DNA of 64,000 nucleotides from Lysobacter sp. cf310 (GCF_900114355.1 NZ_FOSS01000004.1:212238-276237), one strand, 5' to 3'; positions 17,879-27,156 are shown, numbered from the stretch's first letter. A program made the numbers and translations. Notes: generated by a model not told the origin, from the letters alone.

Positions 17879-18430
17879 TAGGAGCGGCGTGAGCCGCGAC
17901 CTCGAAGCCACGATCGGCAGTGTAGCTTTCGTCGTAACCGGCATGGCGCGATCGCGGCTCACGCCGCTCCCACAGAGAGCGGCGTTCGTTTGGCGTTCTG
18001 GCGCCAGGCACGCTTTGGGCCGCGGCCGGGCTCCCTGTGGGAGCGGCGTGAGCCGCGATTGCGAACTCCGGCGACCGGCGCCGGCTACCGGTTGGCGTGG
18101 TCGCGGCTTGCGCCGCTCCTACAGGAAGCTGGGTCGCGATCATCGCTGGCGCCGAGACGATGACGCCCACCGTCTTCTGTGGGAGCGGCGTGAGCCGCGA
18201 TTGCGAACTCCGCGACCGGCGCCGGCTACCGGTTGGCGTGGTCGCGGCTTGCGCCGCTCCTACAGGAAGCTGGGTCGCGATCATCGCTGGCACCGAAACG
18301 ATGACGCCCACCGTCTTCTGTGGGAGCGGCGTGAGCCGCGATTGCGAACTCCGGCGGCCGGCGCCTGCCGCCGGTTGGCGTGGTCGCGGCTTGCGCCGCT
18401 CCTACAGGAAGCTGGGTCGCGGTCGCGGCC
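17879..18430. repeat. palindrome cluster with 142-bp tandem repeats
   Basis: Between convergent genes. A first pair of inverse palindromes lies at 17879-17900 and 17950-17975. Then a unit of 141-142 bp starts at 18037, 18179 and 18320 (2.8 copies). Each unit contains a forward gtgggagcggcgtgagccgcga and an inverse tcgcggcttgcgccgctcctaca, so each unit folds into a bipartite hairpin. The units differ by only a few bases, which indicates recent amplification. No gene is present. Confidence 0.88.
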
Positions 18431-18436
18431 GTTCGG

Positions 18437-20578
18437 TCACCACCGATACCGCACCGTCGCCGTGACCGTGCGCGGGTAGCCGTAGTAGCACCACAGCGCG
18501 CTGTTGCAGGCGCTGATGTATTCCTTGCCGAACAAATTGCTGGCGTTGAGCTGGAAACGCCATTGGTCGTAGTCGTAATGCACGCTGGCGTCGAACAGGG
18601 TGTAGGACGGCGTCTTCCACTCGTTGTAGAGATCCCCGTAATGGTCGCCGACGTAGCGCACGCCGCCGCCCACGCCCAGGCCCGACAGCGCGCCGTAGCC
18701 GACGGTGTAATCCGCGCCCAGCGAGGCGGCATGGCGCGGTTGCAGCGCGACCTGCTTGCCCACCGAGGCCGCATCGGTGCTGCGGGTGATCTCGGCGTCG
18801 GTGTAACTGTAGGCGCCGTACAGGCTGAGGCCGCCGCGCAGGTTCCAACGCCCTTCCAGCTCCAGCCCGCGCACGCGGGTTTCGCCCTGCTGTACCGAAT
18901 ACAGCGTGTGGTTGGGGTCGACGCTGAGGCTGTTCTGCTGATCGATCCGGTACACCGCCAGCGTCGCCAGACCGCGGCCGCTGGCCGGCTGGTACTTCAG
19001 GCCGGCTTCGACCTGCTCGCCGGTGGTCGGCTTGAACGCGCGCCCGAAGAAGTCGGCGCCGACCGTGGGTTGGAACGACTGGGAATACGCCAGGTAGGGC
19101 GCCAAGCCCGACTCGAACACGTAGTTCACGCCGAGGCGGCCGGAGAAACGGCGGTCGTCCTGGCTGCTGCGCACGACCGGATTCGCGATCAGATTATCGG
19201 TGCGCGTGCGCACCCAGTCCTGGCGGCCGGCGGCGGTGATCACCCAGCCGCCGTAGCGGATCTGGTCCTGCAAGTACACGCCCAGCTGCTGCTGCACCTT
19301 GTCCTCGTGCGAGGTATAGGCCGGCACCACGAAGGGCGCGCCGTACACCGGATTGAAGATGTCCAGCGGCGGCACCCCAAACGCGAAGGCCGAGGCGTAG
19401 TCGCTCTGCAGGCGGCGGTAGTCGACGCCGGTGAGCACCGTGTGGTTCCAGCGCCCGGTGTCGAAACCGAACTGCAGGTTGTTGTCGACCGCGAAGGACT
19501 TGGAGTGTTCCTCCAGCGGGAACAGATAGCGCGTGAGCGTACGCTGGTCGGCCTGCAGGCCGAACGCGCCGACGCCGGCATCGTGATCGACGTCGACCCG
19601 GGTGTAGCGCAGGTTCTGGCGGAACTCGGCGCCGCCGTCGAAACGATGCACGAACTCGTAGCCGGCCGACTTGGAGGTCTTGAGGTAATCGTTCCAGCCC
19701 GGCTCGCCGGTAAAACGGTTGACCGGAATCTTGCCGTTGGGATTGGGCAGCAGCGTGCCCGCCGCCGGCAGGAAGCCGCCGCCCTGGGCGGTGTCGGCCT
19801 TCTGCCAGCGCGCCAGGAAGGTCAGCGAAGTCGCGTCGCTGGGTTTCCAGGTCAGCGCCGGGGCGAAGTAGTAGCGATCGTCCTGCACGTAATCGACGAC
19901 GTTGTCGCTGTTGCGGGCCAGGCCGGTGAGCCGATAGAACAGGGTGCCGCTGTCGCCGAGCGGGCCGCCGAAGTCGAACGCGGCCTGGCGCAGGTCGTAG
20001 TTGCCGATCTGCAGCTCGACCTCGTGCAGCGGCTGTTCGGTCGGGCGCTTGCTGACCAGGTTGACCAGGCCACCGGGCGGCATCGCGCCGTAGGAGACCG
20101 AGGTCGGGCCCTTGAGCACGTCCAGCCGTTCCAGCCCGTAAGGCTCGACGCGGGTGGCGCCGGTCCAGACGCCGTCGGTCAGGGCCAGGCCGTCCAGGTA
20201 GCGCGCCGGGCTGAAGCCGCGCACCAGCAGCCAGTCGCTGCGGGTGTCCTCGCCGTAACCGCCGCCCTGCGCGCCGGCCACGTACCACACCGCTTCCTCG
20301 ACGCCATGGATGCCGCGGTCGCGCATCTGCTGCGCGGTCACCACCGAGATCGACTGCGGCGCCTCGATCAGCGGCGTGTCGGTCTTGGTCGCGGTCTGGC
20401 TGCGCTTGGCGATCGGTGCGCGCACTTCGACGCTGTCCAGGTCGGTGGCCTGATCGCCGGGCGTGGCGGCGGGTTCGGCGGCGACGCTCAGGCCAGGCAG
20501 CAGCAACAGGCCGGCCAGCGCGTAGCGCACGGCCCAGGCGGAGGCGCGCACGCGGGTGGAAGTCGGGCAGGACGGCAT
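18437..20578 (-). CDS. TonB-dependent siderophore receptor
   Basis: A 713-residue ferric-siderophore receptor. The signal peptide (residues about 12-35, LAGLLLLPGLSVAAEPAA) is followed by a TonB box region (DSVEVRAP) and the siderophore-family plug with the KTDTPLIEAPQSISVVTAQQM motif, RGFSPARYLDG, LDVLKGPTSVSYGAMPPGG and LVNLVSKRPTEQPLHEVEL; the barrel ends VTATVRYRW. Start 20578 is chosen because it has a gaggctc ribosome-binding site and avoids a long N-terminal extension. A Fur-box-like sequence at 20643-20661 lies 65 nt upstream, so iron-repressed expression is likely. The ligand is unknown; the FhuA/FoxA-type plug suggests hydroxamates. Confidence 0.92.
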   Translation of the reverse strand: MPSCPTSTRVRASAWAVRYALAGLLLLPGLSVAAEPAATPGDQATDLDSVEVRAPIAKRSQTATKTDTPLIEAPQSISVVTAQQMRDRGIHGVEEAVWYVAGAQGGGYGEDTRSDWLLVRGFSPARYLDGLALTDGVWTGATRVEPYGLERLDVLKGPTSVSYGAMPPGGLVNLVSKRPTEQPLHEVELQIGNYDLRQAAFDFGGPLGDSGTLFYRLTGLARNSDNVVDYVQDDRYYFAPALTWKPSDATSLTFLARWQKADTAQGGGFLPAAGTLLPNPNGKIPVNRFTGEPGWNDYLKTSKSAGYEFVHRFDGGAEFRQNLRYTRVDVDHDAGVGAFGLQADQRTLTRYLFPLEEHSKSFAVDNNLQFGFDTGRWNHTVLTGVDYRRLQSDYASAFAFGVPPLDIFNPVYGAPFVVPAYTSHEDKVQQQLGVYLQDQIRYGGWVITAAGRQDWVRTRTDNLIANPVVRSSQDDRRFSGRLGVNYVFESGLAPYLAYSQSFQPTVGADFFGRAFKPTTGEQVEAGLKYQPASGRGLATLAVYRIDQQNSLSVDPNHTLYSVQQGETRVRGLELEGRWNLRGGLSLYGAYSYTDAEITRSTDAASVGKQVALQPRHAASLGADYTVGYGALSGLGVGGGVRYVGDHYGDLYNEWKTPSYTLFDASVHYDYDQWRFQLNASNLFGKEYISACNSALWCYYGYPRTVTATVRYRW

Positions 20579-20642
20579 CGGAGCCTCGGGCAGGAAGGGG
20601 CGTGGTCCACAGACAGCGCATCCGGCGCGGGACATACACGCA

Positions 20643-20661
20643 AACAATAATCATTCTCATT
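20643..20661. promoter_or_regulatory. Fur-box-like operator
   Basis: The sequence aacaataatcattctcatt is an AT-rich island in very GC-rich DNA. Its complement aatgagaatgattattgtt matches most of the 19-bp Fur consensus gataatgataatcattatc. It lies 65-83 nt upstream of the siderophore-receptor start. Confidence 0.75.
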
Positions 20662-20787
20662 TTAGCCCCGAGCCGCCACAGCGCGCAAACCCATGCCCGA
20701 CGGTGCGGTCGACATCACCGATCGTGCGCCGGCGCGGGCCGCGCCTGGTCTAGCATCGAGCCCTCGCCCACGGATCCCCTGCCTCGC

Positions 20788-22095
20788 ATGCGCCTGTCCG
20801 CCCTCCTGATCGCCAGCACCCTGTTCGCGACCACCGCCGCCGCGCAGACCGCGCCCTCGCCCGAGCTCGACCGCGCCACGCGCGCGGTGCAGGCCGACGT
20901 GGTGCGCTGGCGCCGCGACCTGCACCAACACCCGGAGCTGGGCAACAACGAGGTGCGTACGGCCAAGCTGATCGCCGAGCAGCTGCGCCGGATCGGGCTG
21001 GAACCGAAGACCGGCATCGCCCACACCGGCGTGGTCGCGGTGCTCAAGGGCGGCCGCCCGGGCCCGCGCATCGCGATCCGCGCCGACATGGACGCGCTGC
21101 CGGTGACCGAGCCGGCCGGGCTGGCGTTCGCGTCCAAGGTCACCACCAGTTATCGCGGCCAGCCGGTCGGCGTGATGCACGCCTGCGGGCACGACGCGCA
21201 CGTGGCGATCCTGCTCGGCGTGGCGACCGCGCTGGCGGCGCAGAAGGCGACCCTGCCGGGCGAGGTGATGTTCGTGTTCCAGCCGTCCGAGGAAGGTCCG
21301 CCGACGCCGGGCGAAGCCTTCGGCGCCGCACTGATGCTGGAGCAGGGCGTATTCCGCGACTTCAAGCCCGAGGCGGTGTTCGGCCTGCACGTGTGGGCGG
21401 GCCTGCCGGTGGGCAGCATCGGCGTGCGCGCCGGCCCCTCGCTGGCCAGCGCCGACGAGTGGAGCCTGACCGTGCGCGGCAAACAGACCCACGGCTCGCG
21501 GCCCTGGGACGGCGTCGATCCGATCACCGTCGGCGCGCAGATCCTGCTGGCCTCGCAGAGCATGATCGCGCGCCAGATCAACATCGCCGCGACCCCGGTG
21601 GTGCTGACCGCGGGCCAGTTCAACAGCGGCGTGCGCTTCAACATCATTCCCGACGAGGCCAAGCTGGTCGGCACCCTGCGCACCTTCGACGCGGGCGTGC
21701 GCGAGGACGTGATCGCGCGCTTCCGCCGCACCGCCGAGGATCTGGCGCATGCCAGCGGCGCCAGCGCCGAACTGACGGTGGTCAACAATGCGCCGGCCAC
21801 GATCAATAACCCGGCGTTGACGCAGCGCGTGCGGCCCTCGCTGCAGCGCGCGGTCGGCGCGGACAAGGTGGTCGAGATGCCGATGGTGACGGTGGCCGAG
21901 GATTTCTCGCAGTTCGCCAATACCGTGCCCGGTGTGTATTTCTTCGTCGGCTCGACCGCGGCGGGCATCGATCCGGCCAAGGCGCCGATCAATCATTCGC
22001 CGCAGTTCGTGCTCGACGAGGGCGCCTTGGACGTGGGCACGCGGGCGATGCTGCAGTTGGCGCTGGATTACCTGGGTGGCGCGCCGCAAGGCTGA
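20788..22095 (+). CDS. secreted M20-family amidohydrolase, paralogue 1
   Basis: A 435-residue M20 (hippurate hydrolase / N-acyl-amino-acid hydrolase) protein with a signal peptide (MRLSALLIASTLFATTAAAQ). Metal and catalytic motifs are visible: WRRDLHQHPELGNNE, RADMDALPV, MHACGHDAH, FQPSEEGPPT, FGLHVW and the dimerisation-domain motif TLRTFD. In this family the Cys-Gly-His-Asp block and two His bind metal. It is followed 396 bp later by a close paralogue of the same length. The export signal suggests periplasmic action on acylated amino acids or peptides. Divergent from the siderophore receptor. Confidence 0.9.
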   Translation: MRLSALLIASTLFATTAAAQTAPSPELDRATRAVQADVVRWRRDLHQHPELGNNEVRTAKLIAEQLRRIGLEPKTGIAHTGVVAVLKGGRPGPRIAIRADMDALPVTEPAGLAFASKVTTSYRGQPVGVMHACGHDAHVAILLGVATALAAQKATLPGEVMFVFQPSEEGPPTPGEAFGAALMLEQGVFRDFKPEAVFGLHVWAGLPVGSIGVRAGPSLASADEWSLTVRGKQTHGSRPWDGVDPITVGAQILLASQSMIARQINIAATPVVLTAGQFNSGVRFNIIPDEAKLVGTLRTFDAGVREDVIARFRRTAEDLAHASGASAELTVVNNAPATINNPALTQRVRPSLQRAVGADKVVEMPMVTVAEDFSQFANTVPGVYFFVGSTAAGIDPAKAPINHSPQFVLDEGALDVGTRAMLQLALDYLGGAPQG

Positions 22096-22110
22096 GCGCT
22101 CCTGCCCGGG

Positions 22111-22371
22111 GTAGGAGCGGCGCGAGCCGCGACCGCCAAACTTCGATCTACAGCGCAGCCCACGACGCAGGCGTAGTAGCGCGGTCGCGGCTCGCGCCGC
22201 TCCTACAGGAAGCGCTGGCGGCTGATGACTCGCGACCCGAGGATTCCCCATCGGACGCCGCTCCTATCGGGGCTTGCTGTGGGAGCGGCGTGAGCCGCGA
22301 TCGCGAACCTCGCCGGCCTGCGCTGGGGTCGGAGCTTGCGTAATCGCGGCTCACGCCGCTCCCACAGGGGA
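22111..22371. repeat. four ggagcggcg-agccgcga palindromes
   Basis: Copies at about 22111-22132 (forward), 22182-22207 (inverse), 22278-22300 (forward) and 22341-22367 (inverse). They form two head-to-head pairs in the 396-bp gap between the two M20 paralogue genes, which contains no gene. Confidence 0.85.
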
Positions 22372-22491
22372 AGCGGCACGGGTAGGCGGGACGGCATCGA
22401 CCCTGCGGCCCCAACGCCAATCGACCAAGGTCGGGCAGTTCCCGGCGCGGGGCTTGGGCTAGGATCGGGACTTTCCCTCCGGAGTCCGTCG

Positions 22492-23808
22492 ATGAAGCGT
22501 CCGCTGTCCGTCGCGTTGAGTTGCGCCCTGCTCGCCCTGCCGCTGGCCGCCACCGCGCAATCGGCGCAACGTCCGGAGGTGCAGGCGGCGGCGGCCAAGG
22601 TGAAGGACCAGGTGATCGCCTGGCGGCGCGACTTCCATCAGCACCCCGAGCTGTCCAACCGCGAGGAACGCACCGCGGCCAAGGTGGCCGAGCACCTGCG
22701 CGCGCTGGGCCTGAAGCCGCGCGTGGGCATCGCGCGCCATGGCGTGGTCGCGATCATCCAGGGCGGCAAGCCCGGGCCCAAGCTCGCGCTGCGCGCCGAC
22801 ATGGACGCGCTGCCGGTGACCGAACAGGTCGACCTGCCGTTCGCGTCCAAGGTCACCACCCAGTTCAACGGCCAGACCACCGGCGTGATGCACGCCTGCG
22901 GCCACGACGCCCACACCGGCATCCTGCTCGGCGTGGCCGACGCGCTGGTGGCGATGAAGGACGAGCTGCCCGGCCAGGTGATGCTGGTGTTCCAGCCCTC
23001 CGAGGAAGGCGCGCCCGGCAACGAGGAAGGCGGCGCGTCGCTGATGCTCAAGGAAGGCCTGTTCAAGGACTTCAAGCCCGACGCCATGTTCGGCCTGCAT
23101 GTGTTCTCGACCCTGCAGGCCGGTCAGATCGGCGTGCGCCAGGGCCCGCTGATGGCGGCCTCGGACCGTTTCAGCATCAAGATCAAGGGCCGCCAGACCC
23201 ACGGCTCGCGGCCCTGGGGCGGCATCGATCCCATCGTCGCCGCGGCCGACGTGATCGGCAGCGCGCAGACCATCGTCAGCCGCCGCACCGACATCGCCAA
23301 GCTGCCGGCGGTGGTGACCTTCGGCGCGATCAAGGGCGGCATCCGCTACAACATCATTCCCGATGAAGTCGAAATGGTCGGCACCATCCGCACCTTCGAC
23401 GAGGGCATGCGCGCGAAGATCTTCGCCGACCTGAAGAACGTCGCCGACCACGTCAGCGCCGCGCACGGCGCGACCGCGGTGTCGGCGGTGCCCGACAGCG
23501 AGGGCAACCCGGTCACCTACAACGACCCGGCCCTGACCGCGCGCATGCTGCCCAGCCTCAAGGCCGTGGCCGGCGACGCCAACGTGGTGGAGCCGTCGCT
23601 GCAGATGGGCGCGGAGGATTTCTCCTACTACGCCAAGGAAGTGCCGGCGATGTTCTTCTTCGTCGGCGCGACCGAGAAGGGCGTGGATCCGGTGACAGCG
23701 CCCAGCAATCATTCGCCGCAGTTCAAGCTGGACGAGTCGTCCCTGGATTTGGGTTTGCGTGCCTTGTTGCAGGTGACCTTGGATTATTTGCATCAGCCTA
23801 AGGGTTGA
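22492..23808 (+). CDS. secreted M20-family amidohydrolase, paralogue 2
   Basis: A 438-residue paralogue of the preceding gene, with signal peptide MKRPLSVALSCALLALPLAATAQ written as charged start, hydrophobic core and ATAQ cleavage region. It has the same motifs: WRRDFHQHPELSNREE, RADMDALPV, MHACGHDAHTG, FQPSEEGAPG, FGLHVFS, QTHGSRPWGGIDPI and TIRTFDEG. The two are similar along the entire length, so they are a tandem duplication that has diverged. Ctccggag precedes the ATG. The products probably act on related but not identical acyl-amino-acid substrates. Confidence 0.9.
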   Translation: MKRPLSVALSCALLALPLAATAQSAQRPEVQAAAAKVKDQVIAWRRDFHQHPELSNREERTAAKVAEHLRALGLKPRVGIARHGVVAIIQGGKPGPKLALRADMDALPVTEQVDLPFASKVTTQFNGQTTGVMHACGHDAHTGILLGVADALVAMKDELPGQVMLVFQPSEEGAPGNEEGGASLMLKEGLFKDFKPDAMFGLHVFSTLQAGQIGVRQGPLMAASDRFSIKIKGRQTHGSRPWGGIDPIVAAADVIGSAQTIVSRRTDIAKLPAVVTFGAIKGGIRYNIIPDEVEMVGTIRTFDEGMRAKIFADLKNVADHVSAAHGATAVSAVPDSEGNPVTYNDPALTARMLPSLKAVAGDANVVEPSLQMGAEDFSYYAKEVPAMFFFVGATEKGVDPVTAPSNHSPQFKLDESSLDLGLRALLQVTLDYLHQPKG

Positions 23809-23834
23809 ACGTCGGCGAGTTCGCGCGCTGTTTA

Positions 23835-24120
23835 GGCCCTCTCCCGCCTGCAGCCCCTCTCCCGCTTGCGGGGTGAGGGGCAGTGTTTGCGAGCCATAGT
23901 CTCGCGCTGCACCGGACGCCCGACCGCTGTGCGGTCGGGCCGGGGTGTGGGTTGGGGTGAGGGCCGACGCGAGTACCCAACTTCGACCTCATCCGCTGCC
24001 CTCATCCGCCCTGCGGGCACCTTCTCCCGCAAGCGGGAGAAGGGAGCAGCGGGAGAAGGGAGCAGCGGCGGGAGAAGGGAGCAGCGAAAGAGGGAGCCGC
24101 GATAGAGGGAACCGCGAAGC
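23835..24120. repeat. CTCCCGC hairpins and gggagaagggagcagc tandem repeat
   Basis: Several short palindromes of the ctctcccgc...gcgggag type (for example ctcccgcttgcgggg and cccgaccgctgtgcggtcggg), ending in about four degenerate copies of gggagaagggagcagc (24042-24110). This is a common intergenic mosaic in Xanthomonadaceae. It lies between the convergent paralogue 2 and GST genes and has no coding sequence. Confidence 0.75.
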
Positions 24121-24142
24121 TTCGCCGCCGACGCGCTGCGCC

Positions 24143-24781
24143 TTACAACTCCCCCCCCGAATACGGGTCGATGTCGTACGCATACCGTTCGGCCAAGTGC
24201 CCCGGCTGCGCCTGCACGCGCGCGATCCAGGCGCGAAACTGCGGGTACGGCGCCAGGTCGAAGCCCGCGTCTTCGGCGCGGCTCGCATAGGCATACAGGG
24301 CGATATCCGCGATGGTGTAGGCCTCGCCGGCCGCGAACGGCCGCTGCGCGAGCTCCGATTCCAGGATCCCCAGCGCGCGCAAGGCCGCGCCGCGCTTGGC
24401 TTCGATCAAGGCCGGCGCGCGCTGCGGCAGCTTGCCGGTCAGGGTCCAGTAGCGCAGCGAGCCGATGCTCATCTCCACGTACTGCTGCTCGAACGACAAC
24501 CACTGCCGCACCTTGGCCTGCGCGAACGCGTCGGCGGGCAGGTAGGCCGAACCCTGCGCCAGGTAGTCGAGGATGGCGTTGGACTCGGCCAGCACGCGCC
24601 CATCCTCGAGTTCGATCGCCGGCACCGCGCCGGTCGGGTTGATGCGCCGGTAGTCGTCGCGGCGGCCCTCGCCTTCGAAAATGCTGACGATGCGCGTGCG
24701 GTAGGGGCGCTGCAGGTGCTGCAACAACTGGCGGATCTTCCAGGCGTTCTGCGAGGGCAGGTAGTCGTAGAGGGTGAGCAT
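24143..24781 (-). CDS. glutathione S-transferase family protein
   Basis: A 212-residue GST. The N-terminal thioredoxin-like domain starts MLTLYDYLPSQNAWKIRQLL, with Ser10 in the usual catalytic position, and has the glutathione-binding NPTGAVPAIELEDG and LAESNAILDYLAQG motifs (about 49-78). The C-terminal helical domain has the FAAGEAYTIADIALYAYASR N-capping block. ATG 24781 is the first start giving the thioredoxin fold at the N-terminus. Separate transcription unit, divergent from queF. Confidence 0.9.
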   Translation of the reverse strand: MLTLYDYLPSQNAWKIRQLLQHLQRPYRTRIVSIFEGEGRRDDYRRINPTGAVPAIELEDGRVLAESNAILDYLAQGSAYLPADAFAQAKVRQWLSFEQQYVEMSIGSLRYWTLTGKLPQRAPALIEAKRGAALRALGILESELAQRPFAAGEAYTIADIALYAYASRAEDAGFDLAPYPQFRAWIARVQAQPGHLAERYAYDIDPYSGGEL

Positions 24782-24892
24782 GGCGCGGGTTCCAGGGGCG
24801 ATGGCGCCAGTCTCGGCCGCCGCGCGCGGGCGCGATATCCGATTCTTGCGGCGGCCACGGGGCCGCGCGCGGCAAGCGGGTAAAATGCGCGC

Positions 24893-25699
24893 ATGACCCA
24901 AGAACTCCCCCTCGGCCGCCACGTCGACTACCCGCGCGAGTACGACCCCTCGCTGCTGTTCCCGATCGCGCGCGCGCTCGGCCGCTCGCACATCGGGCTG
25001 TCCGATCAGGCCCTGCCCTTCGTCGGGCTGGACCGCTGGCATGCCTACGAGCTGAGCTGGCTGGACCCGCGCGGCAAGCCCTGCATGGCCACCGCCACCC
25101 TGACGGTGCCCGCCGATTCGCCCAACCTGGTCGAGTCCAAGTCGCTCAAGCTCTACCTCAACTCCTACAACGCCTCGCGCTTCGACAGCGCCGAGGCGGT
25201 GCGCGCGCGCATCGTCGCCGACCTCAGCCAGTCCGCCGGCGCCGCGGTCGAGGTGGCGTTCGGCCTGCCGCCGGTGCGCGAGGGCGCAGGCGAATCGCTG
25301 GACGGCCTGGAGGTCGCCATCGACGACTACGGCCCGCCCAACGCCGCCCATCTGGCCGCCGACCCGGCCATGGTCGTCGAGGAGACCCTGAGCAGCGGCC
25401 TGCTCAAGTCCAACTGCCCGGTTACCGGTCAGCCGGACTGGGCGCGCGTGGACATCGCCTACCGCGGCCCGCGCCTGGACCGGGCCGGCCTGCTGCGCTA
25501 CCTGGTCTCGTTCCGCGACCACGCCGAGTTCCACGAGCAATGCGTGGAGCGGATCTTCGCCGACCTGCTGCGCCTGGCCGCGCCGCAGGCCCTGTCGGTG
25601 GAGGCGCGCTACACCCGCCGCGGCGGTCTGGACATCAACCCCTGGCGGGCCACGGCAGGTTTTTTGCGCCCCGCGGCACACCGCGATGAACGTCAATAA
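24893..25699 (+). CDS. queF: NADPH-dependent 7-cyano-7-deazaguanine reductase QueF
   Basis: A 268-residue long-form (type II, bimodular) QueF, which reduces preQ0 to preQ1 in queuosine biosynthesis. The QueF signature [13 protein letters not shown] is at residues 81-93. The catalytic Cys175 lies in [11 protein letters not shown], with the conserved [15 protein letters not shown] segment further on and DINPWR near the C-terminus. Both modules are complete and the length is normal. It is a monocistronic unit. Confidence 0.95.
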   Translation: MTQELPLGRHVDYPREYDPSLLFPIARALGRSHIGLSDQALPFVGLDRWHAYELSWLDPRGKPCMATATLTVPADSPNLVESKSLKLYLNSYNASRFDSAEAVRARIVADLSQSAGAAVEVAFGLPPVREGAGESLDGLEVAIDDYGPPNAAHLAADPAMVVEETLSSGLLKSNCPVTGQPDWARVDIAYRGPRLDRAGLLRYLVSFRDHAEFHEQCVERIFADLLRLAAPQALSVEARYTRRGGLDINPWRATAGFLRPAAHRDERQ

Positions 25700-25791
25700 C
25701 GAAGGCCCCTGACGTTCACACGGACGCAATGCCTTTTTAACAATCGGCATGTCATCGTGCTTCCGCCAATTCGGCAGGAGCACGCAAACCC

Positions 25792-26109
25792 ATGACTACC
25801 CCGGACAAGAAAGCCGATTTCTCCGACGTGCAAAGCAGCGTCGACAGCACCGAGCAGGTAACCCAGCGGGCCGACTTCAGCGACGTCCAATCCTCGGTCA
25901 GCTCCACCGAAGACATCACGTCGTCGACGGCGCCCACGGATCAGACCTACACGGTGGAAAAGGGCGACACGCTGTCGCACATCGCCAAGCAGTTCTACGG
26001 CAAGGCGAACAAGTGGAACGCGATCTTCGAAGCCAATCGCGACCAGCTCGACGATCCCGACAAGATCAAGCCCGGTCAGGTGCTGAAGATCCCCGCGATC
26101 AACGATTGA
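25792..26109 (+). CDS. LysM-domain protein with duplicated ADFSDVQSS repeat
   Basis: A 105-residue protein with two parts. Residues 8-40 contain two near-identical repeats ([14 protein letters not shown] and [14 protein letters not shown]), rich in Ser/Thr/Asp and probably disordered. Residues about 53-102 are one LysM domain ([29 protein letters not shown]), which binds peptidoglycan GlcNAc. No classical signal peptide is present, as in the YgaU/Kbp-type cytoplasmic or periplasmic LysM proteins, which it resembles in the C-terminal half. An AT-rich stretch and a purine-rich aggagcacg site precede the ATG. Confidence 0.8.
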   Translation: MTTPDKKADFSDVQSSVDSTEQVTQRADFSDVQSSVSSTEDITSSTAPTDQTYTVEKGDTLSHIAKQFYGKANKWNAIFEANRDQLDDPDKIKPGQVLKIPAIND

Positions 26110-26191
26110 TTCCCACGACCAGATCCGCCGGGAGCCACGAGTTCCGGGCGCGTTCGACTTGCCTGTTCGCACCTATTCCAGGAGAAACACC

Positions 26192-26689
26192 ATGATGATC
26201 CGCAACCGCATGCACTACGCTCTGGCCGCAGCTTTGGTGGCTTCGCTGGCCCTGGCCGGCTGCAAGAAGAAGGAAGAACCCGTAGCGGTGACCCCGCCGC
26301 CGGCCGCCGAGCCGGTCGCGCCGACCCCGGCACCGGCGCCTGTCGCCGCCACCGCGGCCGTCGCCAGCGTCGACCTGGGCAGCGCCGTGGGCGCCGACAA
26401 GAAGGTCACCGCGCCGGCGACCACCTTCAAGCCGAAGGACACCATCTACGTCGCCATCTCCACCACCACCTCCGACCCGGCCGCGACCGTGCCGGCGAAG
26501 CTGGGCGCGAAGTGGACCTTCCAGGACGGCCAGACCGTGAAGGACGACAGCGCCGACGCGCAGCTGATGGGCCCCGGCGTGACCAACTTCAGCATCAACA
26601 GCCCGAAGGGTTTCCCGACCGGCAAGTACAAGGTCGACGTGTCGCTGGACGGCGCCGTGGTCCAGTCGAAGGAATTCGAGGTCAAGTAA
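26192..26689 (+). CDS. Pro/Ala-linker lipoprotein, 165 aa
   Basis: A predicted lipoprotein with signal MHYALAAALVASLALAGC (lipobox LAGC), followed by KKKEE, then a Pro/Ala linker of about 40 residues. The C-terminal domain is beta-rich (DTIYVAISTTTSD, KLGAKWTFQDGQTVKDD, GKYKVDVSLDGAVV) and reads like an Ig-type fold. ccaggagaaac before ATG 26192 is a strong ribosome-binding site. It lies 80 nt after the LysM gene and ends with a strong terminator at 26721. Function unknown; such proteins may anchor envelope complexes. Confidence 0.8.
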   Translation: MMIRNRMHYALAAALVASLALAGCKKKEEPVAVTPPPAAEPVAPTPAPAPVAATAAVASVDLGSAVGADKKVTAPATTFKPKDTIYVAISTTTSDPAATVPAKLGAKWTFQDGQTVKDDSADAQLMGPGVTNFSINSPKGFPTGKYKVDVSLDGAVVQSKEFEVK

Positions 26690-26720
26690 CTCTCTCCCCG
26701 CCTGATGGGCGGGCAAGCCC

Positions 26721-26754
26721 GGGCGCGGTTCCACGAGGACCGCGCCCTTTTTTT
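26721..26754 (+). terminator. rho-independent terminator
   Basis: Nine-bp stem gggcgcggt / accgcgccc (26721-26729, 26739-26747) followed by a run of seven Ts. It ends the lipoprotein gene. Confidence 0.92.
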
Positions 26755-26778
26755 GTCCGCGATTCCCGCCGCCGGCGC

Positions 26779-27156
26779 TCAACCGCCGGGGAATTCGCCG
26801 TCCAGGTAGTACCAGCGGCCGTCCTCGCGCAGGAAGCGGCTGACTTCGTGCAGGCGCACCGCCGAGCCGCCGCCGACCCGGTAGCGGGCGACGAATTCGA
26901 CCGTGGCGCGGTCGCCGTCGGCGCCGTGCCGCTTCACCGCCAGCCCCAGCCAGCGCGTGGCGGCCGGGTCCAGTTCCAGCTCGGCCGGGCGCGTGCTCGG
27001 GTGCCAGGTCGCCAGCACGTAGTCGCGCAGGCCCAGCACGTAGGCGCTGTAGCGCGAGCGCATCAGGGCCTGGGCATCGGCGGCCGCGGCGCCCGCGTGC
27101 AGCGGTCCGCAGCAGACGGCGTAAGGGCGGGCGGGGTCGCAGGGGCAGGCGGACAT
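26779..27156 (-). CDS. YchJ family protein (SEC-C motif)
   Basis: A 125-residue YchJ/UPF0225 protein. The N-terminal SEC-C-type zinc motif [17 protein letters not shown] is at residues 4-20, and is followed by the conserved helix [25 protein letters not shown] and the C-terminal [14 protein letters not shown] segment. The function of the family is not established. It is convergent with the lipoprotein gene and divergent from the next SEC-C protein. Confidence 0.9.
   Translation of the reverse strand: MSACPCDPARPYAVCCGPLHAGAAAADAQALMRSRYSAYVLGLRDYVLATWHPSTRPAELELDPAATRWLGLAVKRHGADGDRATVEFVARYRVGGGSAVRLHEVSRFLREDGRWYYLDGEFPGG

Noticed and set aside
18037-18430. Tandem repeats considered as a CRISPR array
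   Set aside because: Units of 142 bp are almost identical throughout, with no unique spacers of constant length, and contain internal palindromes; no cas gene nearby.
18380-20650. 756-codon plus-strand open frame opposite the siderophore receptor
   Set aside because: Shadow of the receptor gene; composition artefact with no motif.
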